A stretch of DNA of 64,000 nucleotides from contig NZ_AXAJ01000012.1 in the NCBI RefSeq assembly GCF_000472445.1, positions 62,001-126,000 of the forward strand, written 5' to 3'. Both the position numbers and the translations under genes were made by a program. Source of the stretch: Burkholderia sp. WSM2230. GTDB lineage: Bacteria > Pseudomonadota > Gammaproteobacteria > Burkholderiales > Burkholderiaceae. The notes beneath the pieces were generated by a model. It did not search any database. It was not told the origin of the DNA and saw only the letters and a list, made by a program, of their open reading frames with translations. Below are positions 43,630-53,967 of the stretch, one piece after another. The stretch's first letter is position 1. Each line of letters opens with the position of its first letter.

Positions 43630-43950
43630 TTACACGGAAACCTTGATCTCGCTAATAAGAATGGCGCCGTTGCCGCCGTCCGTGTAATTCGGAATGTCCG
43701 CGAGAAGTCGCTCGGACGCGGGCTTGAAGACCTTGTAGAAGTCGTCCGTGCTATCGAACAGGAAGTGACCCGCTGCCACGTAAGGCGGCGGCGTGCCCGG
43801 CGGCCCCGCGTTGATGCCGACGTCGACGGACCAGCCCTTCAGCGACGGCCCGAACAGTTCCGCCGCGAGCGGCATGTGCGTGGCGCAGTAATAGTCCACG
43901 TCGAAGTGGCCGTTTTCCCGGTACGGATAGAGGATGCTGACCTTGATCAT
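43630..43950 (-). CDS. EthD family protein
   Basis: 106 aa with the EthD ferredoxin-like fold pattern: MIKVSILYPYRENGHFDVDYY, HMPLAAELFGPSLKGW, VAAGHFLFDSTDDF. The family includes small proteins of ether degradation and quinone or polyketide metabolism, but most members have no known substrate. Start 43950 was chosen over an upstream in-frame start because it begins at the conserved MIKVSI. Confidence 0.85.
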   Translation of the reverse strand: MIKVSILYPYRENGHFDVDYYCATHMPLAAELFGPSLKGWSVDVGINAGPPGTPPPYVAAGHFLFDSTDDFYKVFKPASERLLADIPNYTDGGNGAILISEIKVSV

Positions 43951-44027
43951 TGTGCGTTCTCGTCTGTTGGTCCCGAAGCGAAGCGCCGGTGCATTGCGCG
44001 CGGCGCCGGACGTCACATTATCACGGC

Positions 44028-44960
44028 TTACTTCACGCTTGCACCTGCTGCCGCCTGATTGAGTGAGCGGCCCAACGATTCTTCGACGGCCTCGGCGATG
44101 GCGTCGATCGCGGCGGGCGGCGCGGCGCGGCGTTTCGCCAGCCCGATCGCGCGCCGCGACAGCAGGCCGTACAGCGCGGCATGATCGCCGCCCAGGCTCT
44201 CGAACAGCGCCAGCTGTTTCTGCACGACGCCCGTGTCGCCGCGCGACACGGGGCCGGCGAGCGCGTTAGCCAGGCCCTTGTCGCGGGCGGTTTCGATCGT
44301 GCCGGCGAGCATCGGCAAAAGCGCGCGCAGCGCGTCGTCTTCGGCGAAACCGAGCGTGCGCCACAGCGCAACGCACTCGGCCAGGCTGCACAGCGCGAAG
44401 CTCGCCGCATAGTGCGCGGCGCCGTGGTACAGCATGCGGCCGCCCGGCGGAATCGACAGCGGATGGCAGCGCAGCGCGACGGCCAACGCGGTCAGCGTGT
44501 CCTTCAGCGCGTCTTCGGCCTCGATCGTCACCGAACAGCCGGCAATACGTTCCAGATCAGTCCGCTCGCCGCCGAAAAGAAAAAGCGGGTGAAAGCCGCC
44601 AATCGACGCGCCCTGGTCGCGCGCGGGCGCGAGCAGTTCTACCGGCGATGCGCCGCTGCAATGCACGAGCGCCTTGCCGCAGGCTCCCTCCGGGCCAAAG
44701 CGCAGTGTGTGCGCTGACGTACCGATGGCGTCGTCGGGAACCGCTAAAAAGACGACGTCGGCACTGTCGACCACGTGCTGCGGATCGTCGAGCGCCGAGC
44801 AGCCGGGAATCTGGCTGGCGAGCCGGCCGGCGGAAGCCGGCGTGCGGCTCGCCACCGCCGTCACCGGATAGCCGGCATTGAAAAAGCCGAGCGCGAGGCA
44901 ACGCGCGAGCCGCCCCGCGCCGATGAAGCCGAGGCGGGGCAGAGGAGTGGACGTGGACAT
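44028..44960 (-). CDS. Rossmann-like and DUF2520 domain protein
   Basis: 310 aa. The N-terminal NAD(P)-binding fold has LGFIGAGRLARCLALGF (GxGxxG). The C-terminal DUF2520 part has HCSGASPVELLAPARDQGASIGGFHPLFLFGG and a helical region (LYHGAAHYAASFALC). It is related to oxidoreductases of the ketopantoate reductase/proline dehydrogenase fold, with unknown substrate. Confidence 0.85.
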   Translation of the reverse strand: MSTSTPLPRLGFIGAGRLARCLALGFFNAGYPVTAVASRTPASAGRLASQIPGCSALDDPQHVVDSADVVFLAVPDDAIGTSAHTLRFGPEGACGKALVHCSGASPVELLAPARDQGASIGGFHPLFLFGGERTDLERIAGCSVTIEAEDALKDTLTALAVALRCHPLSIPPGGRMLYHGAAHYAASFALCSLAECVALWRTLGFAEDDALRALLPMLAGTIETARDKGLANALAGPVSRGDTGVVQKQLALFESLGGDHAALYGLLSRRAIGLAKRRAAPPAAIDAIAEAVEESLGRSLNQAAAGASVK

Positions 44961-45215
44961 GTCGGCGGGACTCCAGACGGGGCTTGGACGCGAAAGCAGC
45001 AGTATCGCGCATCGGCCGGCGGGTGGCGCAACTCGCGCGAGGGTCGTCAGATGAGTTGGCCGACGATATGGCGCACGCTGTCGGTCATGGTCGGGCGCCC
45101 GCCCCGCGGGCTTGAAAACTGCTCACAATTTCCGCATGGCCAAGTGGCCGTGGCTGTTTCATGAGTACTTGCTTCGCAATCTTGCAATCTCGCAATAGAA
45201 CTCGGGGAGGTCACG

Positions 45216-45377
45216 ATGAGCATTTTTTCTTACCGGAAGCACCTGCGGTTTCTGACGCCCGCGCAGCGGCGTCGCTGGTGGGATCAGAAAAAGCGTCTGA
45301 GCCCGCGGGTGCGGATTAGCGTCGCGTACGTACCGCCCAATGTGTCGCGCGAATTTGCGTATGTGAAAGTCGGCTAA
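45216..45377 (+). CDS. 53-aa hypothetical protein
   Basis: Begins MSIFSYRKHLRFLTPAQRRR, rich in Arg/Trp, and ends REFAYVKVG. GGGGAGG lies 6 bases before ATG 45216, and a strong terminator follows, so it is a real small gene. No family recognised. Confidence 0.6.
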   Translation: MSIFSYRKHLRFLTPAQRRRWWDQKKRLSPRVRISVAYVPPNVSREFAYVKVG

Positions 45378-45404
45378 GCCGACGCCCGCGTAGGACAAGA
45401 CGAT

Positions 45405-45430
45405 GCCCGGCGTCCCCGCCGGGCTTTTTA
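45405..45430 (+). terminator. terminator after the 53-aa gene
   Basis: GCCCGGCG/CGCCGGGC with a TCCC loop is followed by TTTTTAT. Canonical intrinsic terminator. Confidence 0.88.
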
Positions 45431-45745
45431 TTGCACTGTTCCTTTCCGTGGTCGACATCGGCTAATTTGTAATTAAAGATTACCGATACTGCAGCCGTTG
45501 GCCCCGCATCAGCCGGCGGCCCACGCCCCGCGCGTTACAAAGCCGCCCAACTGCCCGGTTCCCCGCGAACTTCCCGCCCTTCCCACGACGCCGTCAGCGG
45601 ACTGCTTGCGCAGGTTCCTTTTCGCCTATTGCAATTTGCTACAAATGCGAACACCGTGGCGCGGGCTTTTTGGATAAATTAATTTCGTAGCATGCGAGGC
45701 ATGCGAACACGGCGACCTTGAGTAGGGCCGCGCCAGGAGAATAAA

Positions 45746-46048
45746 GTGAAAAAGATCGTCCCGTTTGTTGTTGCTGCCGCACTCGGCGTGGGGCTCGCCT
45801 CCGTCGCGGAGGCGCACGTTTCTGTCGGTATCGGTATCGGGGTGCCGGTCGCGCCGGCTTATCCCGTGTATGCGGCGCCGCCGCCGGTGTACTATCCGCC
45901 GCCGCCGCCAGTCGTATACGCGCCGCCGCCTGTGGTCTATGCGCCGGCGCCGGTCGTGGTGGGTGGTTACTATGGCTATGGCCGTCCCTATTATCGCCAT
46001 GGCTATTACCGCGGGTACGGCTATGGCCACGGCTACTATCGGCGCTGA
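45746..46048 (+). CDS. secreted Pro/Tyr/Gly-rich protein
   Basis: 100 aa. It has a signal peptide (KKIVPFVVAAALGVGLASVAEA, about 22-23 residues). Repeats then follow of the type APPPVYYPPPPPVVYAPPP and GYGYGHGYYRR. It resembles small exported YXWGXW-like or virulence-associated Tyr/Pro-rich proteins of Burkholderiales. Start is GTG with AGGAG 6-7 bases upstream. Function unknown. Confidence 0.65.
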   Translation: MKKIVPFVVAAALGVGLASVAEAHVSVGIGIGVPVAPAYPVYAAPPPVYYPPPPPVVYAPPPVVYAPAPVVVGGYYGYGRPYYRHGYYRGYGYGHGYYRR

Positions 46049-46215
46049 GCGGCTAGCCCTCTCGTCCTGAACCGATGAACGGCGTAACGCCGGCCTGACC
46101 GCCGGGTTACGCCGTTTTGGTTCTGGTTGTCTCGCCTGAGTGTTTGGCGACGTTCCAAAGCAGCAGCGAAGCTGGGAAAATGCGTGCTTCGCCACCGCTC
46201 TGGAACTCTTAGCCC

Positions 46216-47199
46216 ATGCAGCCGACGCAGCCCACGCAATCACTCCCCGCTCCAACTTTCGACGACGTACTCGACGCCGCGGCGCGCCTCGAAGGCGTGG
46301 CGCATCGCACGCCGGTGCTGAGTTCGAGCACGTTCAACGAGCGCACCGGTGCGTCGGTGTTTTTCAAGTGCGAGAACTTTCAGCGCATGGGCGCCTTCAA
46401 GTTTCGCGGCGCGTACAACGCGATCTCCCATTTCGACGCCGAGCAACGCAAGGCCGGCGTGCTGACCTATTCGTCCGGCAATCATGCGCAGGCCATCGCG
46501 CTGTCGGCGCGCCTTGCCGGCATTCGCGCGACGATCATCATGCCGCACGACGCGCCCGCGGCCAAAGTCGCGGCGACCAAGGGCTATGGCGGTGAAGTCA
46601 TCACGTACGACCGCTACAAGGAAAGCCGCGAGGAGATTGGCCAGCGGCTCGCCGAGGAGCGGGGCATGACACTGATTCCGCCGTACGACCATCCGCATGT
46701 GATCGCGGGGCAGGGCACGGCGGTGAAGGAACTGATCGAGGAAACCGGGCCGCTCGACATGTTGTACGTGTGCCTCGGCGGCGGCGGGCTGATTGGCGGC
46801 AGCGCACTATCGGCGGCGGCGCTGAGTCCGGAGTGCACGGTGATCGGCGTCGAGCCGCAAGCTGGCAACGATGGTCAGCAATCGCTCGCGCGCGGCGAGG
46901 TGGTGCACATCGAAACGCCGCGCACCATCGCCGATGGTGCGGCCTCCACGCATCTGGGCGACTACACGTTCGCCATCATCCGCAAGCTGGTCGCGCGGAT
47001 CGAAACGGTCACCGACGAGCAACTGATCGAGACAATGCGCTTTTTCGCTCAACGCATGAAGATCGTGGTCGAGCCGACCGGCTGTCTGGCGGCGGCGGCC
47101 GTGCTGAACGGTGTGGTGCCTGCGAAAGGCAAGCGCGTCGGCGTGATAGTGAGCGGCGGCAACGTCGACCTGGACAAGCTCGCGCAGTATCTCGCCTGA
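46216..47199 (+). CDS. PLP-dependent threonine/serine dehydratase or racemase
   Basis: 327 aa, fold-type II PLP enzyme. It has the PLP lysine in ENFQRMGAFKFRGAYNA, the SSGNHAQA substrate loop, and the CLGGGGLIGG phosphate-binding glycine loop. VSGGNVDLDKL closes it. The short form without a regulatory domain matches catabolic threonine dehydratase, serine racemase or threo-3-hydroxyaspartate dehydratase, which sequence alone cannot tell apart. Confidence 0.88.
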   Translation: MQPTQPTQSLPAPTFDDVLDAAARLEGVAHRTPVLSSSTFNERTGASVFFKCENFQRMGAFKFRGAYNAISHFDAEQRKAGVLTYSSGNHAQAIALSARLAGIRATIIMPHDAPAAKVAATKGYGGEVITYDRYKESREEIGQRLAEERGMTLIPPYDHPHVIAGQGTAVKELIEETGPLDMLYVCLGGGGLIGGSALSAAALSPECTVIGVEPQAGNDGQQSLARGEVVHIETPRTIADGAASTHLGDYTFAIIRKLVARIETVTDEQLIETMRFFAQRMKIVVEPTGCLAAAAVLNGVVPAKGKRVGVIVSGGNVDLDKLAQYLA

Positions 47200-47235
47200 C
47201 CGCTCGGCGGCGCGAAGCCGCCGCGATGTCTGCAA

Positions 47236-47270
47236 AAGCGGCCCGCCAGTCGAAATGGCGGGCTTTTTTA
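47236..47270 (+). terminator. terminator after the dehydratase gene
   Basis: GCCCGCCA/TGGCGGGC (47241-47263) is followed by TTTTTTA. It also serves as the end point of the convergent LysE-type gene. Confidence 0.85.
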
Positions 47271-47966
47271 TCAGCTCGCCGTTTGCACAATGGGCGCGTG
47301 CTGCGCCGTTTGCAGTATCAGATCGCGGTAGCCGTTCACTATCACGCTATATGAGAAGTATGCGAACAGCAGCGCGGACAGCACGTGGCAGGCGCGCAGC
47401 AAACCGGTGCCGGCCCGTTTGCGGCCGTGGCTGCCCAAGCCGCAAATAAACACTGTCCAGCACAAGCCGCCAAGAAAGAACCCGCCCAGGAATACCGGCG
47501 CCGTGGCCGCACTCGTCGCGCCGGCCTTGGCAATCAACGCGCCGCCCACCGCGGCGAACCACAGAATCGCCGACGGCGACGACACCGCCAGCAACACGCC
47601 GCGCAGAAAGCCGCGCCACGCCGAAAGATGCGGCGCATTGACGTCTGCCTCGCCGGCCACCGGCGGCGCCGAGGCCGGAAACAGGGCTTCGCGCGCCATC
47701 TTCCAGGTCAGAAAGAGCAGGATGGCCGCGCCGCCGATCCACACGACCCAGCGCACTGACTCGAACTGCAGCAGCGCGGCCATGCCGGCAAGCGCCAGTG
47801 CCGCATAAATCAGATCGCCGACACACGAACCCAGGCCGAGCCAGAAGCCAGGTTTGAATCCGTGCGACAGCGCGAGAGAAATCATCGCGACGTTCACGAG
47901 GCCGATGTCAAGGCACAGCGACAACGACAGGAAAAACCCGTCGGACATCATCGAAAAAGCATGCAT
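47271..47966 (-). CDS. LysE family translocator
   Basis: 231 aa, about six membrane helices. It has the LysE/RhtB pattern: a hydrophobic N-terminus with SLSLCLDIGLVNVAM, GSCVGDLIYAALAL, FLTWKMAREAL and a Pro/Ala loop near 105. LAVSSPSAILWFAAVGG follows. It probably exports amino acids or related metabolites; substrate unknown. The start at 47948 (MMSDGFF) is possible. Confidence 0.82.
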   Translation of the reverse strand: MHAFSMMSDGFFLSLSLCLDIGLVNVAMISLALSHGFKPGFWLGLGSCVGDLIYAALALAGMAALLQFESVRWVVWIGGAAILLFLTWKMAREALFPASAPPVAGEADVNAPHLSAWRGFLRGVLLAVSSPSAILWFAAVGGALIAKAGATSAATAPVFLGGFFLGGLCWTVFICGLGSHGRKRAGTGLLRACHVLSALLFAYFSYSVIVNGYRDLILQTAQHAPIVQTAS

Positions 47967-48014
47967 CCGCGCAACTGCTCCATCAATCCTGTTATTCGGT
48001 TACGAGGGCGGCGC

Positions 48015-49583
48015 TCAGAGGCCCAGCTCGTTCCACAAGCTGTCGATTCGCTGCTTGACCGCCGCGTCCATCTCAATGGGGCGGCCCCATTCGCGGTCGG
48101 TTTCGCCCGGCCATTTATTGGTCGCGTCCAGTCCCATTTTCGAGCCGAGTCCAGCGACCGGCGACGCGAAGTCGAGGTAGTCGATCGGCGTGCGATCGAC
48201 GAGCACCGTATCGCGCGACGGATCGACGCGGGTGGTGATCGCCCAGATCACCTCTTTCCAGTCGCGGATGTTGACGTCCTCGTCGACGACAACGATGAAC
48301 TTGGTGTACATGAACTGCCGCAGGAAGCTCCAGACGCCGAACATCACACGCTTGGCGTGGCCCGGGTAGCTCTTCTTCATCTGCACGATGGCCATGCGGT
48401 AGCTGCAGCCTTCGGGCGGCAGATAGAAGTCGGTGATTTCGGCGAACTGCTTTTGCAGCAGCGGCACGAACACCTCGTTGAGCGCAACGCCGAGCACCGC
48501 GGGTTCGTCGGGCGGTTTGCCGGTGTAAGTGGAGTGGTAGATCGCGTCGCGGCGCATGGTGATGCGCTCGACAGTAAACACAGGGAACCACTCCCGTTCG
48601 TTGTAGTAGCCGGTATGGTCGCCGTACGGGCCTTCCAGTGCGTGCTCGTAGGCTGCCGACGCGCCTTTCGCCGGCCGCGGCGGCGCGCCTGCGGCAGCGG
48701 GCGCGGGCTCGCCTTGCTGCGGGTAAATGAAGCCTTCGAGCACGATCTCCGCGCGCGCGGGGACCTGCAAGCCGTCCACGCCGGGCGTGAGGCAGCGGGC
48801 GAGCTCGGTTCGTCCGCCGCGCAGCAGCCCGGCAAACTGGTATTCGGACAGCGTGTCGGGCACCGGCGTAACGGCACCGAGGATGGTGGCCGGATCCGCG
48901 CCGAGCACGACCGCGACCGGATACGGCTGGCCAGGATTCTTCAGCGCGAACTCGCGGAAATCGAGCGCCCCGCCGCGGTGCGCGAGCCAACGCATGATCA
49001 GCTTGTTGCGCCCGATCAGCTGCTGGCGATAGATGCCGAGGTTTTGTCGGCTCTTGTTCGGGCCTTTTGTGACGGTCAGGCCCCACGTGATGAGCGGGCC
49101 CGCGTCGCCTGGCCAGCAGGTCTGGATCGGCAGCTTTTCGAGGTCGACGTCATTGCCTTCCCAGACGATTTCCTGGCAAGGCGGCGCGCTCACGGTTTTC
49201 GGCGCCATGTCCCACACCGCCTTGGCGAGCGAGAACAGCTTGCCTGCATCTTTGAGCCCCTTGGGCGGCTCCGGCTCCTTCAGAGCCGACAGCAGCCGTC
49301 CGACGTCGCGCAGCGACTCCAGCGCCGCGCCATCGCCTTCGCCTGCCTGCGCGTCGATACCCATGCCGAGCGCGACGCGCCGCGGCGTGCCGAACAGATT
49401 ACCGAGCACGGGGAACGCGTGGCGCTCCTGGTTCTCGAAAAGCAGGGCCGGGCCGCCGACGCGCAGTACGCGGTCGCACAATTCGGTCATTTCCAGGACG
49501 GGCGAGACCTTTTGCGGGATACGGCGCAGTTCTCCGATCGTCTCGAGACGGCCAACGAAGTCGCGCAAGTCTTTGTATTTCAT
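48015..49583 (-). CDS. ubiD: 4-hydroxy-3-polyprenylbenzoate decarboxylase
   Basis: 522 aa, prenylated-FMN-dependent decarboxylase of ubiquinone synthesis. The start at 49583 ([22 protein letters not shown]) is the family N-terminus; the open frame extends upstream without it. Motifs are [21 protein letters not shown] and the [16 protein letters not shown] segment. The conserved [11 protein letters not shown] loop and [15 protein letters not shown] follow. Acts in the cytosol or at the inner face of the membrane. Confidence 0.92.
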   Translation of the reverse strand: MKYKDLRDFVGRLETIGELRRIPQKVSPVLEMTELCDRVLRVGGPALLFENQERHAFPVLGNLFGTPRRVALGMGIDAQAGEGDGAALESLRDVGRLLSALKEPEPPKGLKDAGKLFSLAKAVWDMAPKTVSAPPCQEIVWEGNDVDLEKLPIQTCWPGDAGPLITWGLTVTKGPNKSRQNLGIYRQQLIGRNKLIMRWLAHRGGALDFREFALKNPGQPYPVAVVLGADPATILGAVTPVPDTLSEYQFAGLLRGGRTELARCLTPGVDGLQVPARAEIVLEGFIYPQQGEPAPAAAGAPPRPAKGASAAYEHALEGPYGDHTGYYNEREWFPVFTVERITMRRDAIYHSTYTGKPPDEPAVLGVALNEVFVPLLQKQFAEITDFYLPPEGCSYRMAIVQMKKSYPGHAKRVMFGVWSFLRQFMYTKFIVVVDEDVNIRDWKEVIWAITTRVDPSRDTVLVDRTPIDYLDFASPVAGLGSKMGLDATNKWPGETDREWGRPIEMDAAVKQRIDSLWNELGL

Positions 49584-50185
49584 CTGTTGCGGTTCAATGC
49601 CGCGAGCGGCGAAGAGGGAAAGGCGCCACGCTATTGCAGGCGCCAAAACGATTGTCGATTTTACCTGCGTTGGCGAGCGCACGTAGATCGGCCAAATGGC
49701 CTAGGACAAGGCGGGCAGGCAAAATTGCCCGGAAAGCGCTTGGCGCGGTCGTTCGAGCCCTCCGGAAGGGCTCCGTTATTACAATTAGTTATACATTTGC
49801 CTAGTTGTAGTGTTGACGATCTATAAAACCGTGACCTAGAATCCGTCCACGTTGGTTGCAGGGCGTGAACCTTTTACCACTGCCCCCGGTCCCATCAGAC
49901 GCATCGCGTCACCGCTTACCGAAGCCCTGCACGGTATTCGTCGGTCTTATTGATGTCCTCGCCAGCGCCATCTGACGCTGGTTTTTCGCGTGGGAGCCAC
50001 CGCCCGCATGCTGTGAGCGTGCCGCGGACCGCTTCAGGATGGCTCCCCACAAACGGTATTTGCCGTTTTCCCGACATTGCTGCTGCCCTAACCAGACAGA
50101 GCGCGCGATGTCTTGACTCTGCGAATGTGCGTTACCGCCTGTTTGTTCAGCGGAATTTGCGGATCATGCAACATGGGAGATCTGA
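49584..50185. other. 602-bp intergenic region with a strong stem
   Basis: It lies between the divergent ubiD and transglycosylase genes and so holds both promoters. A long stem GTGGGAGCCA/TGGCTCCCCAC (49990-50050) is the clearest structure. No gene is supported. Confidence 0.5.
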
Positions 50186-51382
50186 ATGAACGCCTGGTTA
50201 TCGTGGCGTCCCGATGAGCGTATCGCGCAGGTTGTGCGCGGTGCAGTGCGTCGTGGGACGCAATTGAGTCATCACCTGTTCAGCATTGTCGGCGGCATAG
50301 CCGTCGTGCTGGCAATCGCGCTGTGGCTGATGCCCACGTGGCGCGGCACCCTCGCGGCCAAGCTCATGCCGGTGCTTTCCGCCGCCGTCCAGGCTGGCCC
50401 CGCGCGCCTGTTGCAGGGCAATCCGCTGCCGGCTTTCGGACCGCCGGGGCGTGCTGCTCCGGACGAAACGCTGTCTTCCAATACGAACGGCGCAGACGCG
50501 CCAGCCACCGCCAACAACGCCGGCGTGAGCGTCAGCAACACCAGTTATGACGGCGCGTTCGACGGCAGCGGCTCGGCCGGCATGGGCATCGCGGCGCTCA
50601 ACGGGCTTGATCCACGTACCATGCAAAGCGTCGCCGCATTGGCCCGGCTCATTCCGGCGCAACGCGTTTCCGCCGATGCGCGCGACGACCGCGTGCTCGT
50701 TTCGTCGCGTGAGCAGGCGCTGGTGGCGTCGTACCTGGCCCGGCGCTACCGCGTCGCCCAGGAGCCCGTCGGCGAGCTCGTGAAGGCTGCCTTCGACACC
50801 GGACGCGAGGTCGGTCTCGACCCGCTGCTGCTGCTTTCCGTCATGGCGATCGAATCGGGCTTCAACCCCTACGCCGAGAGCGGCGTGGGCGCCCAGGGCC
50901 TGATGCAGGTGATGTCGAAGGTTCATTCGGACAAGTTCCAATATTTCGGCGGCGAGAGCGCGGCGCTCGAACCGCTGGCGAACATCAAGGTGGGCGCGCT
51001 GGTCCTGAAGGACTGCATTGCTCGCGGCGGTTCGCTGCCGGGCGGTCTGCGCCTCTATGTCGGTTCCACGTCGCCGGACGACGGCGGCTACGGTGCCAAG
51101 GTGATGGCCGAGCGCGCGCGTCTGCGCGACGTGGCGCGCGGACGCAAGGTGCCGATCAATGCTCCGCAGGCTCCGGTCATGACGGCATCGAACAACGCGC
51201 CGTCTCCTGCTGCGCCGGCTGCTGCAAACAGCAGCAACGGCAAGCGTGTGCAGGTCACGCTTGAAGGAAGTCATCCTCTGAGCGCCGCTGCGCCGTCAGC
51301 CAGGACGCCTGTTTCGGAGCAGGACGACGCCAGCGCGAACGCTCCCAAGCACGTGGCTTCGGCCGCGGAACTGGGCGCCTGA
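50186..51382 (+). CDS. membrane-anchored lytic transglycosylase
   Basis: 398 aa. An N-terminal cytosolic stretch leads into a membrane helix (FSIVGGIAVVLAIALWLM, about 30-50). A low-complexity region follows, then an SLT domain at about 190-320: AAFDTGREVGLDPLLLLSVMAIESGFNPYAES with the catalytic Glu, and GAQGLMQVM. The C-terminal tail is Ala/Pro/Ser-rich. It cleaves peptidoglycan glycan strands in the periplasm. GGGAGA lies just before ATG 50186. Confidence 0.85.
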   Translation: MNAWLSWRPDERIAQVVRGAVRRGTQLSHHLFSIVGGIAVVLAIALWLMPTWRGTLAAKLMPVLSAAVQAGPARLLQGNPLPAFGPPGRAAPDETLSSNTNGADAPATANNAGVSVSNTSYDGAFDGSGSAGMGIAALNGLDPRTMQSVAALARLIPAQRVSADARDDRVLVSSREQALVASYLARRYRVAQEPVGELVKAAFDTGREVGLDPLLLLSVMAIESGFNPYAESGVGAQGLMQVMSKVHSDKFQYFGGESAALEPLANIKVGALVLKDCIARGGSLPGGLRLYVGSTSPDDGGYGAKVMAERARLRDVARGRKVPINAPQAPVMTASNNAPSPAAPAAANSSNGKRVQVTLEGSHPLSAAAPSARTPVSEQDDASANAPKHVASAAELGA

Positions 51383-51433
51383 GCGTCCTGACCGGCGTAA
51401 TGTCGATGGCTTGATGCAAAAGCTGAAGGCAAG

Positions 51434-51462
51434 AAAAAGGACACTCTCGAGTGTCCTTTTTT
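51434..51462 (+). terminator. terminator after the transglycosylase gene
   Basis: AGGACACTC/GAGTGTCCT with adjacent U-run (TTTTTT) forms a perfect intrinsic terminator. Confidence 0.9.
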
Positions 51463-51603
51463 GCGTCTGCGGCTGGCTTTGCAGTTCGCGCCTTCGTGTC
51501 CTCGCGTTGGCGGGTTGTTGGGGCTGGTCTGCGCGCCTGGATCGCCGAAGCAGGACGCACGGTGCCCGGCTCGGGATTACGCGCCGTCGTCCTTGGCTAA
51601 CGT

Positions 51604-52800
51604 CTAGTGTCGGCCGAACAGCCGCGCGAGGCGCTCAACCGCTTCTTCCAGCTTCGGATACGCCGTTGCGTACGACAGCCGGATGTACTGCCTGGGCGCA
51701 TGCGTGCCGAAATCCATGCCTGGCACGAGCACGACGCCCGCGTCATGCAACATGGCTTTGGTCAGCGCTGAACTGTCGCCGGCGGCAGGGTGATTGACGG
51801 TTGAGCAGTCCGCATAGACGTAGAACGCGCCGTCCGGCATGACGGGCACGGTCAGGCCCAGCGACTCGAGCGCCGGCGCAATGAAATCCCGACGACGCTT
51901 GAATTCCAGACGACGCGCCTCGTAAGTCGCGATGGTCTGCGATTCGAAACACGCGAGCGCGGCATGTTGCGCCAGCGCGGACGCGCAGATGAAGAGATTC
52001 TGCGCAAGCTTCTCGAACGCGCCCACCATGCCCGGCGGCACCACGAGCCAGCCGAGGCGCCAGCCCGTCATGTTGAAATACTTCGAGAAGCTGTTGACGG
52101 TAATGACATCGTCGCCGTATGACAGCGCCGATACGGGCTTCGCGTCGTAGCTCAAGCCCTGGTAGATCTCGTCGACGATCGTAAAGCCGCCGCGCGAGCG
52201 CACAGCCTTCACAATGCGTTCGAGTTCGGCGGGCTCGATGGAGGTGCCGGTTGGGTTGGACGGCGACGCAAGCAGCACGCCGCGCGTGCGCTCGTTCCAG
52301 AGCCGTTCGACGTCGGCGGCGGTCAGCTGGAAGCGCTCGGCAGGGCCGCTCGGCACCATGACGGGCCTGCCTTCGGCCGCAATCACGAAATGGCGGTTGC
52401 ACGGATAGCAGGGGTCGGGCATCAGCACTTCGTCGTCGCGGTCGACCAATGCCGCGCACGCCAGAAGCAACGCCGCCGAGGCGCCCGCCGTCACGACAAT
52501 CCGCGCCGGATCCACGTTGACGCCGTAGACACTGGCGTAATGCGCCGAAATCGCTTCGCGCAACGCGTGCAGGCCGAGCGCGCTCGTGTATTGCGTGACG
52601 CCGCGGCGCAGCGCGTTCGCGGCTGCCTCGATGACCGGTTCGGGCGCGGTGAAATCGGGCTCGCCGATTCCCATGTGAATGATGTCGCGCCCGTCGCGCT
52701 CGAGAAGCGCGGCCTCTTTCGCCAGCTCCATCACATAGAAAGGCTGAATGGAGTCGACGCGGCCGGCAAGCCGCACAAGAGGTTCGGTCACGGAGCTCAT
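51604..52800 (-). CDS. PLP-dependent aminotransferase, class I/II
   Basis: 398 aa, fold-type I aspartate aminotransferase family. It has MGIGEPDFTAPEPV, TAGASAAL, DPCYPCN, SPSNPTGT and the PLP lysine in SFSKYFNMTGWRLGW. The C-terminal Arg is in YIRLSYA. Related enzymes act on alanine, aspartate or valine. The exact substrate is open. Confidence 0.87.
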   Translation of the reverse strand: MSSVTEPLVRLAGRVDSIQPFYVMELAKEAALLERDGRDIIHMGIGEPDFTAPEPVIEAAANALRRGVTQYTSALGLHALREAISAHYASVYGVNVDPARIVVTAGASAALLLACAALVDRDDEVLMPDPCYPCNRHFVIAAEGRPVMVPSGPAERFQLTAADVERLWNERTRGVLLASPSNPTGTSIEPAELERIVKAVRSRGGFTIVDEIYQGLSYDAKPVSALSYGDDVITVNSFSKYFNMTGWRLGWLVVPPGMVGAFEKLAQNLFICASALAQHAALACFESQTIATYEARRLEFKRRRDFIAPALESLGLTVPVMPDGAFYVYADCSTVNHPAAGDSSALTKAMLHDAGVVLVPGMDFGTHAPRQYIRLSYATAYPKLEEAVERLARLFGRH

Positions 52801-52981
52801 ACGGTTAAATCCAGTTCGAAAGCGGAAACCGGAGGGCGCCTCGCGCGTTCGTTCATGCGCGTGGCGCCCTCCTTTTAGCGATGCATCGCCTTGCAGCCGA
52901 TAGTTGCTGCGTGACGACCGCGGCGTGGCGTACGCAACCCGGCCACAAGCTCACACGTCCTGCACGCTCGCGCCTGGCGGC

Positions 52982-53416
52982 CTAGCGCTTGCGAGCCGCT
53001 TCCGTCTCGGCCGCGCGCAGCTTGGCCGCCAGCTTGTCGAGCACGCCGTTCACATACTTGTAGCCGTCAGCGCCGCCGAACGTCTTGGCGAGCTCGACGG
53101 CTTCGTTGATCACTACACGATAAGGAATGTCGATGTGGTTCTTCAGCTCAAATGCGGCGACCAGCAGCACCGCGCGTTCCACTGGCGAAAGCTGATCGAT
53201 CGGACGATCGAGGCACGGAGCGATATCGGCGGACAGCGCCTCCGAATCGCGGATCACGCCATGCAGAATCGCGTCCAGGTGCTCATGGTCCGCTTTGTCG
53301 AAGCCCTGCGCGCCGCGCAGTTGCGCGTCGATCTCACCGCCGGGCGAACCCGACAGCAGCCACTGATAAAGCCCCTGCGTGGCCAGTTCGCGGGAGCGTC
53401 GGCGTGCGCTCTTCAT
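52982..53416 (-). CDS. nusB: transcription antitermination protein NusB
   Basis: 144 aa, all-helical RNA-binding protein of rRNA antitermination that works with NusE (S10). It has [19 protein letters not shown], then [16 protein letters not shown] and [33 protein letters not shown]. It overlaps ribH by 4 bases, the usual arrangement in these bacteria. Confidence 0.95.
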   Translation of the reverse strand: MKSARRRSRELATQGLYQWLLSGSPGGEIDAQLRGAQGFDKADHEHLDAILHGVIRDSEALSADIAPCLDRPIDQLSPVERAVLLVAAFELKNHIDIPYRVVINEAVELAKTFGGADGYKYVNGVLDKLAAKLRAAETEAARKR

Positions 53417-53919
53417 GCCTCTTCCTCTTCTTCGTCTTCCTCTTCGTCGTCGCCGCCCAGCTGTTCGAGCGCGACCGCGAGATTCGCCATTTCGACTGCC
53501 ACGCGTGCCGCGTCACGGCCTTTCTCGGTCATGCGAGCGACGGCTTGCTCGTCGTTTTCCGTGGTCAGCACGGCATTCGCCACCGGGATGCCGAAATCGA
53601 GGCCGATGCGCGTAATGCCGGCACCGCTTTCGTTCGAGACGAGTTCGAAGTGATACGTCTCGCCGCGAATGACGGCGCCGAGCGCGATCAGCGCGTCGAA
53701 CTGCGCGCTCTCGGCGAGCTTCTGAAGCGCCAACGGGATTTCCAGCGCGCCCGGCACCGTGACGAGCAGCACGTCTTCGCCCGTCACGCCGAGGCGTTCC
53801 AGTTCTTCGATGCACGAGTCCGCGAGGCCGTTGCAGACGGGTTCGTTAAAACGCGCCTGAACGATGCCGATGCGCAGTCCGTCGCCGTCGAGGTTCGGTT
53901 GGTATTGTCCGATTTCCAT
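53413..53919 (-). CDS. ribH: 6,7-dimethyl-8-ribityllumazine synthase
   Basis: 168 aa, penultimate enzyme of riboflavin synthesis. It shows [13 protein letters not shown], the substrate loop [32 protein letters not shown] with the catalytic His, and [17 protein letters not shown]. The C-terminal tail is an acidic run of Glu and Asp. It overlaps nusB and follows ribBA. Confidence 0.95.
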   Translation of the reverse strand: MEIGQYQPNLDGDGLRIGIVQARFNEPVCNGLADSCIEELERLGVTGEDVLLVTVPGALEIPLALQKLAESAQFDALIALGAVIRGETYHFELVSNESGAGITRIGLDFGIPVANAVLTTENDEQAVARMTEKGRDAARVAVEMANLAVALEQLGGDDEEEDEEEEEA

Positions 53920-53967
53920 GTTGATTCCGTAGTGTTTGAGTGGGCGCGAGGCGCGTGAATGGTCGGA

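Noticed and set aside
47862-49826. 654-codon plus-strand frame opposite ubiD
   Set aside because: Shadow frame; ubiD on the minus strand has family motifs along its length.
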